A DNA stretch of 64,000 nucleotides from Kocuria palustris (GCF_016907795.1 NZ_JAFBCR010000001.1:2542001-2606000), one strand, 5' to 3'. Positions 26,601 through 34,990 are shown, counted from the first letter of the stretch. Numbers and translations: made by a program. Notes: generated by a model from the sequence alone, not told the origin.

Positions 26601-27421
26601 CCCTTGCGGGCACGGCCGACCATGTCCTCGTAGGCATCCCAGAACTCGCGGAAGGTGAGGTCCTCGGCGCCCTTGATGTTGGGCACCACCAGGTTGCGCG
26701 AGCCGTCCTTGTTGGGCAGGTCGATCGCCAGGCCGAAGTTGACGTGCGCCGGGTGGATGGCCACCGGCTTGCCGTCCTGCTCCTCATAGGTGACGTTCAT
26801 GGACGGCATCTTCTTCAGCGCCTTGATGACGGCGTAGCCGATCAGGTGCGTGAAGGAGACCTTGCCGCCGCGGTTGCGGGCCAGGTGGGAGTTGATGACG
26901 ATGCGGTTGTCGATCAGCAGCTTGGCCGGCACCGCGCGCACGGTCGTGGCGGTGGGGACCGACAGGGAGGCCTCCATGTTGGCGGCCACGGCCTTGGCCG
27001 GCCCGCGCAGCTTCACCACCTTGTCCTGCGGCTCGTCCTGCGGCTGCTCTGCGGATCCTGCCGAGGTGGACTCCACTGGGGTGCTCTCCTGGGTGCTCTT
27101 GTTCGTGGTCTTCTGGGGGGCGGGCTTCGAGGCGGCGGCGCTCGGACCCTTCTGCTGCGCGGCGGAGGACGGCGCCGGCTTCTTCGCCGGTGCCTCCGCC
27201 TCTGCTGCGGACTCGTTCGTCGTGGCCTCTGCCGGGGGCTCCGGGGAAGCTGCCGCGCTCTCGCTGCCGGAGGATGCGGCGCGGTCCATGGCCTCGAACA
27301 CCGGCCACCAGTCACGATCGACCGAGTCGCGATCCTTCCGGTAGCGCTCGTAGAGGTCCTCGACCAGCCACTCGTTGCCCGCGAACTCTTCCGGGATCAG
27401 ATCTCGTGGTGTGCTTGGCAC
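23645..27421 (-). CDS. kgd: multifunctional 2-oxoglutarate dehydrogenase/decarboxylase (E1o-E2o fusion)
   Basis: This protein of about 1258 residues combines parts of the 2-oxoglutarate dehydrogenase complex in the actinobacterial way. Residues 1-45 form the E1-type helical start (EFAGNEWLVEDLYERYRKD). An Ala/Pro/Ser/Thr linker runs to about 130. An E2-type acyltransferase domain (about 130-365) has the catalytic TYDHRVIQGA, and the thiamine-diphosphate E1 domain follows (HGDAAMAGQGVVYEVMQMAE, VVNNQIGFTT). It decarboxylates 2-oxoglutarate in the TCA cycle and in this group is controlled by the FHA protein GarA. GTG at 27421 is preferred by family alignment. An ATG at 27436 adds five residues. 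Confidence 0.93.
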   Translation of the reverse strand: MPSTPRDLIPEEFAGNEWLVEDLYERYRKDRDSVDRDWWPVFEAMDRAASSGSESAAASPEPPAEATTNESAAEAEAPAKKPAPSSAAQQKGPSAAASKPAPQKTTNKSTQESTPVESTSAGSAEQPQDEPQDKVVKLRGPAKAVAANMEASLSVPTATTVRAVPAKLLIDNRIVINSHLARNRGGKVSFTHLIGYAVIKALKKMPSMNVTYEEQDGKPVAIHPAHVNFGLAIDLPNKDGSRNLVVPNIKGAEDLTFREFWDAYEDMVGRARKGELTMDDYAGTTVSLTNPGGIGTVHSVPRLSKGQATIVGVGALDYPAEFRGSSPRTLARNAISKVITLTSTYDHRVIQGAGSGEFLKLIESYLLGDEFWDEVFHGLRIPYEPVRWVTDNQVNPETEVNKVARIQQLIHAYRVRGHLMAAINPLGYEQRAHPDLDIRTYGLSLWDLDREWPTGGFGGARMLTLRTILGLLRDAYCRTIGVEYMHLDAPQEREFFQERLEKGYTKPSREEQFRILSRLNAAEAFETFLQTKYVGQKRFSLEGGESLIPLLDAVISDAADQNLAGVAIAMAHRGRLNVLTNIAGKSYAQVFREFDGGQDPRAEGSGDVKYHLGTEGTFTSDAGNQTQVYLGANPSHLEAADPVIEGVARAKTDVLGAGPEGDGTFPVLPIQVHGDAAMAGQGVVYEVMQMAELPAYATGGTVHVVVNNQIGFTTGPEAGRTSTYATDVARAVQVPTFHVNADDPEAVTHVGQMAFEYRERFHKDVVIDLICYRRRGHNEGDDPSMTQPVMYDMVDQKRSTRRVYTENLVGRGDISQDEADRALKDYQERLERVFTETHEAQTSEAPLVTGDAAAISNIERPSAQQADSGISIPRSTAISVDTARRIGQAHLESPEDFTVHRKLTKLLERRAKMTVDGGIDWGMGEIMAFGSLLMEGIPVRMSGQDVQRGTFTQRHAVLFDNETGKPWIPINGLVDDQETLAIYNSLLSEYGVLGFEYGYSVERPDALTVWEAQFGDFINGAQTIVDEFVSSAEQKWGQRSSLVMLLPHGYEGQGPDHSSARIERFLALCAERNMIVAQPSTPANHFHMLRRQAYARPRKPLIVAAPKQLLRLKAASSQVEDFTSGTFRPVIEDQAGLDAEKVTRVVLVSGRLYYDLAAHREKSDDRSTAIVRVEQLYPLPSEEIRAELAKYPNAEVVWAQDEPANQGPWPFMAVNLVPELDRRVSLVSRPASASPAAGSAKRHSLELETLIEELFEGR

Positions 27422-27595
27422 GTGCCTACGCCTCATTCTGTCGTCAGTATCGCCGCGGCCGCCGTCGGCCGCGCCTGAGGACCGCCCTGCCGGGTCCGGA
27501 CCCTGAAGGGCGGCTCGTCGTCGAATCCGCCCGTTCCGACTCAGCCCGGGACGCGGCTGGAGGCGCTGCTCCCGGGTGCGGTCATATGCATCCAG

Positions 27596-27601
27596 AGTCT
27601 A
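27596..27601 (-). promoter_or_regulatory. -10 box in the kgd leader region
   Basis: On the minus strand TAGACT reads at 27601-27596, about 160 bp before kgd. It is the same hexamer as before ssrA, guaB1 and sigR. No good -35 is seen at 17 bp. Confidence 0.3.
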
Positions 27602-27666
27602 GTAGGGCGAGTCGGCCAGGGCCAGCAGGGGCCGCGCCCGTGGCCCGCGCGGCTGAACGGCGGTCC

Positions 27667-27672
27667 TAGACT
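27667..27672 (+). promoter_or_regulatory. -10 box of leaderless guaB1
   Basis: TAGACT ends 7 bp before the GTG at 27680, with no ribosome binding site in between. Confidence 0.5.
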
Positions 27673-27679
27673 TCGGTGC

Positions 27680-29161
27680 GTGCGATTCCTCAACACCCCT
27701 GTCACGGATCTGACCTACGACGACGCCTTCCTGGTCCCGTCGTCCTCCGCGACCTCCTCGCGCTTCGACGTGGACCTGGCGGCGCCCGATCCGACCGGCT
27801 CCACGATCCCGCTGGTGGCCGCGAACATGACCGCGGTGACCGGCAAGCGGATGGTCGAGTCCATGGCCCGGCGCGGCGGCCTGGCAGTGCTGCCGCAGGA
27901 CCTCCCGATGGAGGTCGTGGCCCGGGAGACCGACTGGGTCAAGGCGCGTCCCCTGCGCTTCCTCTCGGCGCGCACCTTCCGCGCTGAGGACACCGTCCAC
28001 GACGCCCGGACGCGACTGGGCGAGTACGCCCACGGCAGCGTGCTGGTCGTCGACGACGACGGTCGACTGCTCGGGCTCGTCCAGGAGCCGGACTGCCAGG
28101 AGGCGGACAGCGGCGCCTCGCTGCGCTCGGTCATGCGCACGGACCTGCCGGCGATCCCGGAGCAGGACCTGGCCGTCGAGGGCATCGGTGCGGCCCCGTC
28201 GTCGCTGGTGCCGACCATGGCAGCCGTCAGCCAGCGCCTGGCGCAGTCCGGCACCGAGGTGGCCCCGGTGGTCTCCGCCGAGGGCATCGCGCTCGGCGTG
28301 ATCACCTCCCAGGCGGCTGTGCGCGCCACGATCTACGCGCCGAGCACGGATGCCGACGGACGGCTGAGGGTCGCCGCGGCCATCGGCATCAACGGCGATG
28401 TGGAGGGTCGGGCCCGAGCGCTCGTCGAGGCCGGCGTCGACGTGCTGGTGGTCGACACCGCTCACGGGCACCAGCGGAAGATGCTGCAGGCGCTGGAGAC
28501 CGTGCGGACGGTGGCCGCCTCCCGCCCGATCGTGGCGGGCAACGTGGTCACGGCGGGCGGCGTGCGCGACCTGCTGGGGGCCGGGGCGGACATCGTGAAG
28601 GTCGGTGTGGGCCCGGGGGCCATGTGCACGACCCGCATGATGACCGCCGTGGGGCGTCCCCAGCTGTCGGCCGTGCTCGAGTGCGCCGAGGCCGCCGCCG
28701 AGCTGGGCGGGTCCGTGTGGGCGGACGGCGGCGTGAAGCATCCCCGGGATGCCGCCCTGGCGCTGGCCGCGGGCGCCAGCCAGGTCATGGTGGGCTCCTG
28801 GTTCGCCGGAACCCACGAGAGCCCCGGGGAGCTGCGGCGAGCCGCCGACGGCCGCCTCTACAAGGAGAGCTTCGGCATGGCCTCCACGCGCGCCGTGCTG
28901 GCTCGGACCGAGGGGCTGGAGGCCTTCGAGCGCTCGCGCCGGGCCATGTTCGAGGAGGGCATCTCGAGCTCCAGGATGTACCTGGACCCGCGTCGCCCGG
29001 GGGTGGAGGACCTGATCGATCACCTCACCGCCGGGGTGCGCAGCTCCATGACCTACGCCGGAGCCTCGGATCTGCCGGAGTTCGCAGATCGCGCTGTGCT
29101 CGGCATCCAGAGCCGCTCGGGATATGAGGAGGGCCGCGCGCGCTCCGAGAGCTGGAGCTGA
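27680..29161 (+). CDS. guaB1: GuaB1-type GMP reductase (IMPDH-related)
   Basis: This 493-residue protein has the IMP dehydrogenase/GMP reductase barrel with a CBS pair inserted (about residues 95-215). The catalytic loop GPGAMCTTRMMTAVG carries the active Cys, and the phosphate-binding ADGGVKHPRDA follows. The start MRFLNTPVTDLTYDDAFLVP is the GuaB1 signature. A mycobacterial member of this actinobacterial group has been shown to be a GMP reductase, converting GMP to IMP with NADPH. The gene is divergent from kgd, and its GTG appears to be the first base or so of the transcript. Confidence 0.88.
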   Translation: MRFLNTPVTDLTYDDAFLVPSSSATSSRFDVDLAAPDPTGSTIPLVAANMTAVTGKRMVESMARRGGLAVLPQDLPMEVVARETDWVKARPLRFLSARTFRAEDTVHDARTRLGEYAHGSVLVVDDDGRLLGLVQEPDCQEADSGASLRSVMRTDLPAIPEQDLAVEGIGAAPSSLVPTMAAVSQRLAQSGTEVAPVVSAEGIALGVITSQAAVRATIYAPSTDADGRLRVAAAIGINGDVEGRARALVEAGVDVLVVDTAHGHQRKMLQALETVRTVAASRPIVAGNVVTAGGVRDLLGAGADIVKVGVGPGAMCTTRMMTAVGRPQLSAVLECAEAAAELGGSVWADGGVKHPRDAALALAAGASQVMVGSWFAGTHESPGELRRAADGRLYKESFGMASTRAVLARTEGLEAFERSRRAMFEEGISSSRMYLDPRRPGVEDLIDHLTAGVRSSMTYAGASDLPEFADRAVLGIQSRSGYEEGRARSESWS

Positions 29162-29229
29162 GTGCGCGAGCGGTCGAATCGCGCTCGGGCTGGGTCCGGG
29201 CGGCAGCATCTGCTACTGTCGGCGCCTAG

Positions 29230-30315
29230 ATGAAAACGATTATCAATAAGAGCCGGCCCGGCGGGGCGGCCGACGAGCTTCCCGCCGCGGCCCGCGCAGG
29301 GCGGCCCGCGGGGCGGCCTCGCCGCGGAAGCCGCTGCTCAGCGACCGGCCTCCTGGCTCTGGCCGCCGTCGGGGCCCTGGCGATGACCGGGTGCACCTCC
29401 GGCCATCAGGCTCGGGCAGCGGCGGACGACGAGACGCTGCGCGTCGTCGCCTCGACCTCCGTCTATGCCGACATGGCCCGGGAGATCGGCGGGGATGACG
29501 TCGAGGTCACGGCCATCATCGACTCCCCGGCCCAGGACCCCCACTCCTACGAGGCCACGCCGCTGGATGCCCTCACCGTGCGCGACGCCGACCTGGTGAT
29601 CGTCAACGGCGGAGGCTACGACAGCTTCATGGACGGCCTGCTCGAGGGCTCCGAGGCCCGGGTGATCGACGCCGTCGAGGTCTCCGGCCTGGAGGCGTCG
29701 GAGGAGGCTGACGACGAGCACGACCACGACGGCCACGACCACGAGGAGCACAGCGAGGACGAGAGCGCGCATGAGGCGCACTCCCACGACGGCCACGATC
29801 ACGCCGCCTTCAACGAGCACGTCTGGTACGACCTGCCGTCCATGGAGCGCCTCAGCGGGGCCCTCGCCGACGGCATCGGCGAGCTGGCGCCGGAGGAGGC
29901 CCCCGAGGTGACCGAGCGCGGGCAGCAGTACGCGCACAGCCTCCACGAGCTGGGCGTGCGCGCCGAGGACCTGCACCTCGAGGGCTCCTTCCTGGCCACC
30001 GAGCCCGTCGCCGATCACCTGCTCGAGCGCGCCGGTCTCCACGACGCCACTCCCGAGCAGCTCACGGCCGCGGTAGAGAACGGGCTGGACATCCCGCCGC
30101 TGCTGTACCTGGAGGCCGAGGAGGCCCTGGAATCCGGGGAGGCGGACGTGCTCGCCTACAACGAGCACACCGCCAGCGGGCAGACCCAGCGGCTGCAGGA
30201 CACCGCTGAGGAGACCGGGGCGGACGTCGTGTCCTTCACCGAGACCGTCCCGGAAGGCGTCACCTATCTGGAGTGGATGAGCGCGAACGTCGACCAGCTG
30301 GAGGAGATCCGATGA
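29230..30315 (+). CDS. znuA: zinc ABC transporter substrate-binding lipoprotein
   Basis: This 361-residue protein captures zinc outside the membrane and passes it to ZnuB. A 31-residue polar start is followed by a signal peptide with arginine pair and lipobox (ALAMTGC, Cys near 55). The cluster A-1 fold has metal ligands in DPHSYEATP and EHVWYDLPSM. Between them is the long His/Asp/Glu-rich loop typical of zinc-specific members (HDHDGHDHEEHSEDES, about 160-195). The start codon overlaps a Zur-type box, and TACTGT lies 10 bp upstream with no ribosome site. The gene overlaps znuC by ATGA. Confidence 0.9.
   Translation: MKTIINKSRPGGAADELPAAARAGRPAGRPRRGSRCSATGLLALAAVGALAMTGCTSGHQARAAADDETLRVVASTSVYADMAREIGGDDVEVTAIIDSPAQDPHSYEATPLDALTVRDADLVIVNGGGYDSFMDGLLEGSEARVIDAVEVSGLEASEEADDEHDHDGHDHEEHSEDESAHEAHSHDGHDHAAFNEHVWYDLPSMERLSGALADGIGELAPEEAPEVTERGQQYAHSLHELGVRAEDLHLEGSFLATEPVADHLLERAGLHDATPEQLTAAVENGLDIPPLLYLEAEEALESGEADVLAYNEHTASGQTQRLQDTAEETGADVVSFTETVPEGVTYLEWMSANVDQLEEIR
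29231..29245. promoter_or_regulatory. Zur box on the znuA start codon
   Basis: TGAAAACGATTATCA matches the actinobacterial Zur operator pattern (TGAAAATGATTTTCA-like dyad). It begins at the second base of the znuA ATG. A zur gene lies 3 kb away. Confidence 0.75.
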
Positions 30316-31202
30316 GCGCCGGCAGCACCGAGGCGGCACCCGTGGTGGAGTTCCGCCGGGCGAGCCTGTCCATGGGGCGGCGCACCCTGTGGTCCGGGCT
30401 GGACCTGCAGATCTCGCCGGGGGAGTACATCGCCGTGCTCGGCGGCAACGGCACGGGCAAGACCTCGCTGCTGCGGGTCCTGCTCGGCCTGCAGCCGCTG
30501 AGCGGCGGAGAGGTCCGGGTGCAGGGCCAGGCCCCGCGCCGCGGCTCCACCGGCATCGGCTATGTGCCCCAGCAGAGGGCCTTCGCCCGCGAGGTGCCCA
30601 TGCGCGGCCGCGACCTGGTGGGCATGGGCCTGGACGGGCACCGCTGGGGGCCGCGCCTGCGCGGCCGCGCGTCCGCCCGGCGCCGGATCGACGAGGCCCT
30701 GCAGCGCGTGGGCGCCCTGGACTTCGCGGATGCCCCGGTCGGGCTGCTCTCCGGAGGCGAGCAGCAGCGCCTGCGCATCGCCCAGGCCATGATCACCGAC
30801 CCGGACCTGCTGCTGTTCGACGAGGCCCTGCTGTCGCTGGACCTGAGCAGGCAGCGCGACGTCGCTGGACTGGTGGCGCAGCAGAGCCGGCGCACCGGGG
30901 CGGCCGTCGTGTTCGTCACCCATGACGTGAACCCGATCATCGACGACGTCGACCGCGTGCTGTACCTGGCGAACGGCTCCTTCCGCATCGGCACTCCGGA
31001 CGAGGTGCTGCGCACCGACGTGCTCTCCGAGCTCTACGGGACCCCGATCGAGGTCGTGCGCGCCGGCGGGCGGATCATCGTGGTCGGCGCCGAGCGCGAG
31101 CACGCCCACCATCTCGATTCGGACCCTTCAGCCCACGAGGGCGCTGCGGTCCGACCGCCCCACGACGAAGGGAGCCGTCCGTGGACGACGCCATCTCGCT
31201 GA
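30312..31202 (+). CDS. znuC: zinc ABC transporter ATP-binding protein
   Basis: This 296-residue ATPase has Walker A (LGGNGTGKTSLL, about residue 45), the signature LLSGGEQQRLRIAQAM and Walker B DLLLFDEALLSLD, then the switch histidine in VFVTHDVNPI. It powers zinc import with ZnuA and ZnuB. Its ATG overlaps the znuA stop (30312-30315), with GGAGGAG just upstream, and its 3' end overlaps znuB by 22 bp. The last 40 residues are longer than usual and rich in His/Pro. Confidence 0.92.
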   Translation: MSAGSTEAAPVVEFRRASLSMGRRTLWSGLDLQISPGEYIAVLGGNGTGKTSLLRVLLGLQPLSGGEVRVQGQAPRRGSTGIGYVPQQRAFAREVPMRGRDLVGMGLDGHRWGPRLRGRASARRRIDEALQRVGALDFADAPVGLLSGGEQQRLRIAQAMITDPDLLLFDEALLSLDLSRQRDVAGLVAQQSRRTGAAVVFVTHDVNPIIDDVDRVLYLANGSFRIGTPDEVLRTDVLSELYGTPIEVVRAGGRIIVVGAEREHAHHLDSDPSAHEGAAVRPPHDEGSRPWTTPSR

Positions 31203-32158
31203 GCACGCTGCTGGAGCAGGTCTTCGTCTTCGAGCGCTACGGCGAGGTCCTGGTCCTGCTGCAGAACTCCCTGTACGCCGGAGCCCTTGTGGGCCTGGTC
31301 GGCGGCATCATCGGCACGTTCGTGATGATGCGCGACCTGGCCTTCGCCGTCCACGGCGTCTCGGAGCTGTCCTTCGCCGGCGGGGCGATCGCCCTGCTGG
31401 CCGGGACCTCGATCGTGACCGGCTCGCTGCTGGGCTCGGTGATCGCAGCGCTGCTGATCGGTCTGCTGGGTGCCCGATCCCGGGCGGCCAACTCGGTGGT
31501 GGGAGTGCTCATGCCGTTCGGGCTGGGCCTGGGCATCCTGGCGCTGTCGCTCTACCAGGGGCGCAGCGCGAACCAGTTCGCGCTGCTGACGGGCCAGATC
31601 GTCTCGGTCTCCGAGATCCAGCTGGTCTCGATCGCGATCCTGTCGATCGTGGTCCTGGCGGGGCTGGGGCTGCTGTGGCGGCCGCTGAGCTTCGCCAGCC
31701 TGGATCCCGCGGTGGCCCAGGCGCGGGGGCTGCCGATCCGGGGGCTGTCGATCGTGTTCATGCTCCTGCTGGGCGTGGCCGTGGCGCTGTCGGTGCAGAT
31801 CATCGGCGCCCTGCTGGTGCTGGCCCTGCTGGTGACCCCGGCCGCAGCGGCCATGAGCCTCACGGCCTCCCCAGGACGCGTGGTGGTGCTGTCCGTGGTC
31901 TTCGCCGAGGCGGCGATGCTCGGGGGGACGCTTCTGGCGCTGGGCGGATCGCTGCCGATCAGCCCGTACGTCACTACGATCTCGTTCCTGCTGTGGGGCA
32001 TCGCCCGGCTGCTGGGGCGGCGCCGCCGGGCAAGCGGACGGCTTCCGCGCAGCGGCCGCCCCGCGGGGCAGCCGCAGGCTCAGAGCAGGACGGGCAGCGC
32101 CGCGGGTTCGATCGAGATGACGGCAGGGCCGGAGCCCACGGGCTCGCCGTCCGCGTAG
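31181..32158 (+). CDS. znuB: zinc ABC transporter permease
   Basis: This 325-residue integral membrane protein has about eight hydrophobic segments of the metal ABC-3 permease family (GLVGGIIGTFVMMRDLAFAV near the start). The conserved GALLVLALLVTPAAAA is near residue 210. The GTG at 31181 follows AAGGGAG. The hydrophilic tail of about 40 residues after the last helix is coded in DNA that also encodes the end of the convergent lipid kinase gene (79-bp overlap, 32080-32158). Confidence 0.9.
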   Translation: MDDAISLSTLLEQVFVFERYGEVLVLLQNSLYAGALVGLVGGIIGTFVMMRDLAFAVHGVSELSFAGGAIALLAGTSIVTGSLLGSVIAALLIGLLGARSRAANSVVGVLMPFGLGLGILALSLYQGRSANQFALLTGQIVSVSEIQLVSIAILSIVVLAGLGLLWRPLSFASLDPAVAQARGLPIRGLSIVFMLLLGVAVALSVQIIGALLVLALLVTPAAAAMSLTASPGRVVVLSVVFAEAAMLGGTLLALGGSLPISPYVTTISFLLWGIARLLGRRRRASGRLPRSGRPAGQPQAQSRTGSAAGSIEMTAGPEPTGSPSA

Positions 32159-33060
32159 ATCGGGCCGGTGGCGTCGATCCGCGCGGACAGGGCCGCATCC
32201 ATGCTGACCTCGGGCAGCTCGGTGTGCGCGGCGCGCATCAGGAGCGGGAACAGGCGAGCGACGCGGGTGCGCGGCATGGCCCGGACCTGGAAGATCTCCA
32301 AGACGCCGTCGAAGGCCTCCGCATGCGGGACGATCCGCAGACCGCCTCCGATCGAGGACGTGTTGGCCACGGAGAGCATGAGCAGGCGCCGCGCCGACAG
32401 CACGGTCCGCCCTCCCGGCTGCTCGATCTCCAGGGACGTGAACGGAGACGGGTAGCGCAGCACCTCCACCGGAAGAGCGGCCAGATAGCGGGACTCGCCG
32501 CGCGGCCAGCGCCAGGAGTTCGCCCGCTGAGCGACCGCGGCGTCGATGCCGCAGCAGGCGGCGGTCGCGTACCAGCGCCGGTTGCCGTCGGCGAGCTCGA
32601 TGCGCCCCAGATCCATGGACCGCGGGCCCTCGTCGAGACCGCGCAGCACCCGGCCGGCGGCTCGCTCCGGGTCGTTCTGCGGAACGCCCATGTGCCGAGC
32701 CAGGTCGTTGCCGGTGCCTGCCGGCACCAGCCCGAACGGGACCGGCTCCAGGCCCCGGTCGCTGCGCTGCCTGAGGACGTTGACCACGGTGTGGACCATG
32801 CCGTCCCCGCCCACGGCCACGACGGCGGCCACGGCATCGCCCTCGGCGTCGGCCCGGGACAGCCTGCGCTGCAGGGATGCTCCCCACACCACGCCAGAGC
32901 GGTCGGTCGCGTCCTCCGGGGCGGTGCGGACGGTCTCGGTGCGGAAGCCTCCGGTGCGCAGGATGGCCGCCGCGCGCCGGGCCGTGTCCGGGCCGCGGCG
33001 CCTCCGCGGATTGACCACCAGGAGGATCAGCGGCGCGGTCCGCGCCGAGGACCGGCTCAT
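32080..33060 (-). CDS. diacylglycerol kinase family lipid kinase
   Basis: This 326-residue protein has the DAGK catalytic motifs: NPRRRRG near the start, VVAVGGDGMVHTVVNVL (ATP-binding glycine motif) and LVPAGTGNDLARH. The C-terminal beta-sandwich domain contains YADGEPVG. The family phosphorylates diacylglycerol or related lipids, recycling them into phospholipid synthesis. Its ATG overlaps the zur stop by ATGA, so the two are co-translated. The link to zinc regulation is probably only positional. Confidence 0.88.
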   Translation of the reverse strand: MSRSSARTAPLILLVVNPRRRRGPDTARRAAAILRTGGFRTETVRTAPEDATDRSGVVWGASLQRRLSRADAEGDAVAAVVAVGGDGMVHTVVNVLRQRSDRGLEPVPFGLVPAGTGNDLARHMGVPQNDPERAAGRVLRGLDEGPRSMDLGRIELADGNRRWYATAACCGIDAAVAQRANSWRWPRGESRYLAALPVEVLRYPSPFTSLEIEQPGGRTVLSARRLLMLSVANTSSIGGGLRIVPHAEAFDGVLEIFQVRAMPRTRVARLFPLLMRAAHTELPEVSMDAALSARIDATGPIYADGEPVGSGPAVISIEPAALPVLL

Positions 33061-33530
33061 GCCGCACCCGGGGCGTCGTCGCCCTCGTCATCGCTCGAGT
33101 CCTCGGCCGGGGCCTGAGCGGAGCATCGGGCGCACAGCCCGACGATCTCGACGGTGTGGTCGACCTGCGTGAAGCCGTGATCCTGCGCGGTCTGCGAGGT
33201 CCAGCGCTCGATCTCCGGCGCCTGCAGCTCCACGGTCGCTCCGCACCGGCGGCAGACCAGATGGTGGTGATGCTGCTCGGCGGCGCACTGGCGGTAGATG
33301 GACTCGCCGTCCTGGCTGCGCAGGACGTCGACCTCCCCGGCCTCGGCCATGGACTGCAGGATCCGGTAGGTCGTGGGCAGGGAGACGGACTCGCCGCTCT
33401 CGCGCAGAGCTGCGTGCAGGTCCTGGGTGGAGATGAAGTCGGACTGCGCGCTCATGGCGGCCTGGACCGCGCGGCGCTGGCGGGTCACGCGCACGGCGGC
33501 GTGCGGCTGCTGAGCTGACGGCGTGGACAA
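33057..33530 (-). CDS. zur: zinc uptake regulator Zur (Fur family)
   Basis: This 157-residue Fur-family repressor has the winged helix (TRQRRAVQAAMSAQSDFIST and SLPTTYRILQSMAEAGEVDV), the His-rich regulatory site HHHHLVCRRCG and the structural-zinc cysteine pairs CRRC and CARC. A TTG start at 33530 is chosen: AGGAGG stands 7 bp before it and no ATG fits. With znuACB next door and a Zur-type box on znuA, zinc sensing is well supported. The C-terminus is an acidic tail. Confidence 0.88.
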   Translation of the reverse strand: MSTPSAQQPHAAVRVTRQRRAVQAAMSAQSDFISTQDLHAALRESGESVSLPTTYRILQSMAEAGEVDVLRSQDGESIYRQCAAEQHHHHLVCRRCGATVELQAPEIERWTSQTAQDHGFTQVDHTVEIVGLCARCSAQAPAEDSSDDEGDDAPGAA

Positions 33531-33748
33531 CGAAGGACCTCCTGAACACGATCGCACCCGTGCCTGGGGGACGGCGGCCGGGGGATCCTCCATGCTACTC
33601 GGGCGCGGCCCCGGGCCCGGTGCGGTGGACGCGGGGGACGGGGCCCTCGCGAGGTCGCAGCGGATCAGTAGGCTGGGAGCACAGCACCGGCCGCGCCGCG
33701 CAGCTAGCGGCGGAACCGCACGGTGCAGGCATCGCTGAGGAGTCCCAC

Positions 33749-34423
33749 GTGAAGCTGACCAAGTACACCCATTCCTGCGTCCGCCTGGAGATCGACGGCA
33801 CCGTGCTGGTGCTGGATCCTGGCAGCTTCTCCGAGGTCGAGCAGGCCATGGACGGGGCCGATCATCTGCTGATCACTCACACGCATCCCGATCACCTGGA
33901 TCCCGAGCGCGTTCCGGCGCAGCTGCGGCAGATGCGCGATCTGCAGGTCTGGGCCCCGGGCTCGGTGGCCGCCGATCTGCGCGAGCAGCTCGGCGCGGAC
34001 GCGACCGACTCGAAGGGAGGCGAGCGCATCCACGACGTCGACGCCGAGACCGAGCTCGATCTGTCGGGCGTGCGGGTGCGCACCTTCGGCGGGCAGCACG
34101 CGATGATCCACCCGCTGATCCGCACGGTCGACAACGTCGGCTACCTCATCGAGGAGCGCGTCTACCATCCCGGGGACTCGCTGATCGTCCCGGACGGCAT
34201 CACCCCGTCCACCGTGCTGGTCCCGCTGCACGCGCCGTGGTCCAAGATGGCGGAGGTCATCGACTTCCTCATCGCGGTCCGGGCCGAGAAGGCCTACCCC
34301 ATCCACGACGCCCTGCTCTCGGACAACGGCTTCGGCATCGTGGAGAAGCAGGTCACGGCCTTCGCCGCCAAGTACGGCACCGACTACGAGCACCTGGACC
34401 CCAGCACGACCGTCGAGGCCTGA
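33749..34423 (+). CDS. metallo-beta-lactamase fold hydrolase
   Basis: This 224-residue protein has the metal-binding HxHxDH signature as LLITHTHPDHLDPERV (about residue 45) and downstream GGQHAMIHP and YHPGDSL, the layout of UlaG-like or YfeO-type members of the fold. The GTG start at 33749 follows GAGGAG by 6 bp and gives the usual MKLTKYTHSCVRLE opening. The substrate cannot be told. The HIT gene follows by 53 bp on the same strand. The 218-bp space before it holds only possible promoters (TAGGCT at 33669). Confidence 0.82.
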   Translation: MKLTKYTHSCVRLEIDGTVLVLDPGSFSEVEQAMDGADHLLITHTHPDHLDPERVPAQLRQMRDLQVWAPGSVAADLREQLGADATDSKGGERIHDVDAETELDLSGVRVRTFGGQHAMIHPLIRTVDNVGYLIEERVYHPGDSLIVPDGITPSTVLVPLHAPWSKMAEVIDFLIAVRAEKAYPIHDALLSDNGFGIVEKQVTAFAAKYGTDYEHLDPSTTVEA

Positions 34424-34476
34424 GCGCACCGCTCGCACAGCACACCCGGAGACACCCGCACACCCAGGAGGACGCA

Positions 34477-34905
34477 GTGACGACCATCTTCACCCGCATC
34501 ATCGACGGCGAGATCCCCGGCCGATTCGTCTGGACGGACGACGAGTGCGTCGCCTTCCTCTCGGCGGATCCCCTGTCCACCGGGCACACCCTGGTGGTGC
34601 CCCGCCAGGAGATCGACCACTGGCTGGATCTCGACCCGGCGCTGGCCGGACACCTCATGCGCGTCAGCCAGGTCATCGGCCGAGCCCAGCGAGAGATCTT
34701 CGAGCCCCAGCGCGTGGGCCAGATGATCCAGGGCTTCGAGGTGCCGCATGTCCACATCCACGTGTGGCCCGTGTCCTCGACCGCGGACTTCGACTTCGCC
34801 AATGCGGATCACGATCCGGATCCGGCCGTGATGGACGACGCCGCTCAGCGCATCCGCGAGGGACTGCGCTCGGCCGGCCACGAGGTCCAGGTGCCTCAGG
34901 ACTGA
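34477..34905 (+). CDS. HIT-family nucleotide hydrolase
   Basis: This 142-residue protein has the histidine-triad active site HVHIHVWP (about residues 90-97) and the N-terminal FTRIIDGEIPGRFVW of Hint-like proteins. Such enzymes hydrolyse nucleoside phosphoramidates or aminoacyl-adenylates. CAGGAGG lies before the GTG start. It forms a short transcription unit with the metallo-beta-lactamase fold gene and ends in a strong terminator. Confidence 0.88.
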   Translation: MTTIFTRIIDGEIPGRFVWTDDECVAFLSADPLSTGHTLVVPRQEIDHWLDLDPALAGHLMRVSQVIGRAQREIFEPQRVGQMIQGFEVPHVHIHVWPVSSTADFDFANADHDPDPAVMDDAAQRIREGLRSAGHEVQVPQD

Positions 34906-34946
34906 ACCGGATGGGGCCCGCAGGTCCCCGGCCGCCACGGCGCCTT

Positions 34947-34990
34947 GTCAGCAGGCCCCGACGATTCCCGGATCGTCGGGGCCTGCTGAC
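34947..34990. terminator. bidirectional terminator, HIT gene / hrpA
   Basis: A perfect 19-bp stem (34947-34965 with 34972-34990, 6-nt loop) lies between the two convergent genes. Confidence 0.8.

Noticed and set aside
24908-27478. An 856-residue frame antisense to kgd
   Set aside because: Same GC effect. Its composition is Val/Gly/His/Asp-rich with no motif, while the opposite strand encodes a complete 2-oxoglutarate decarboxylase.
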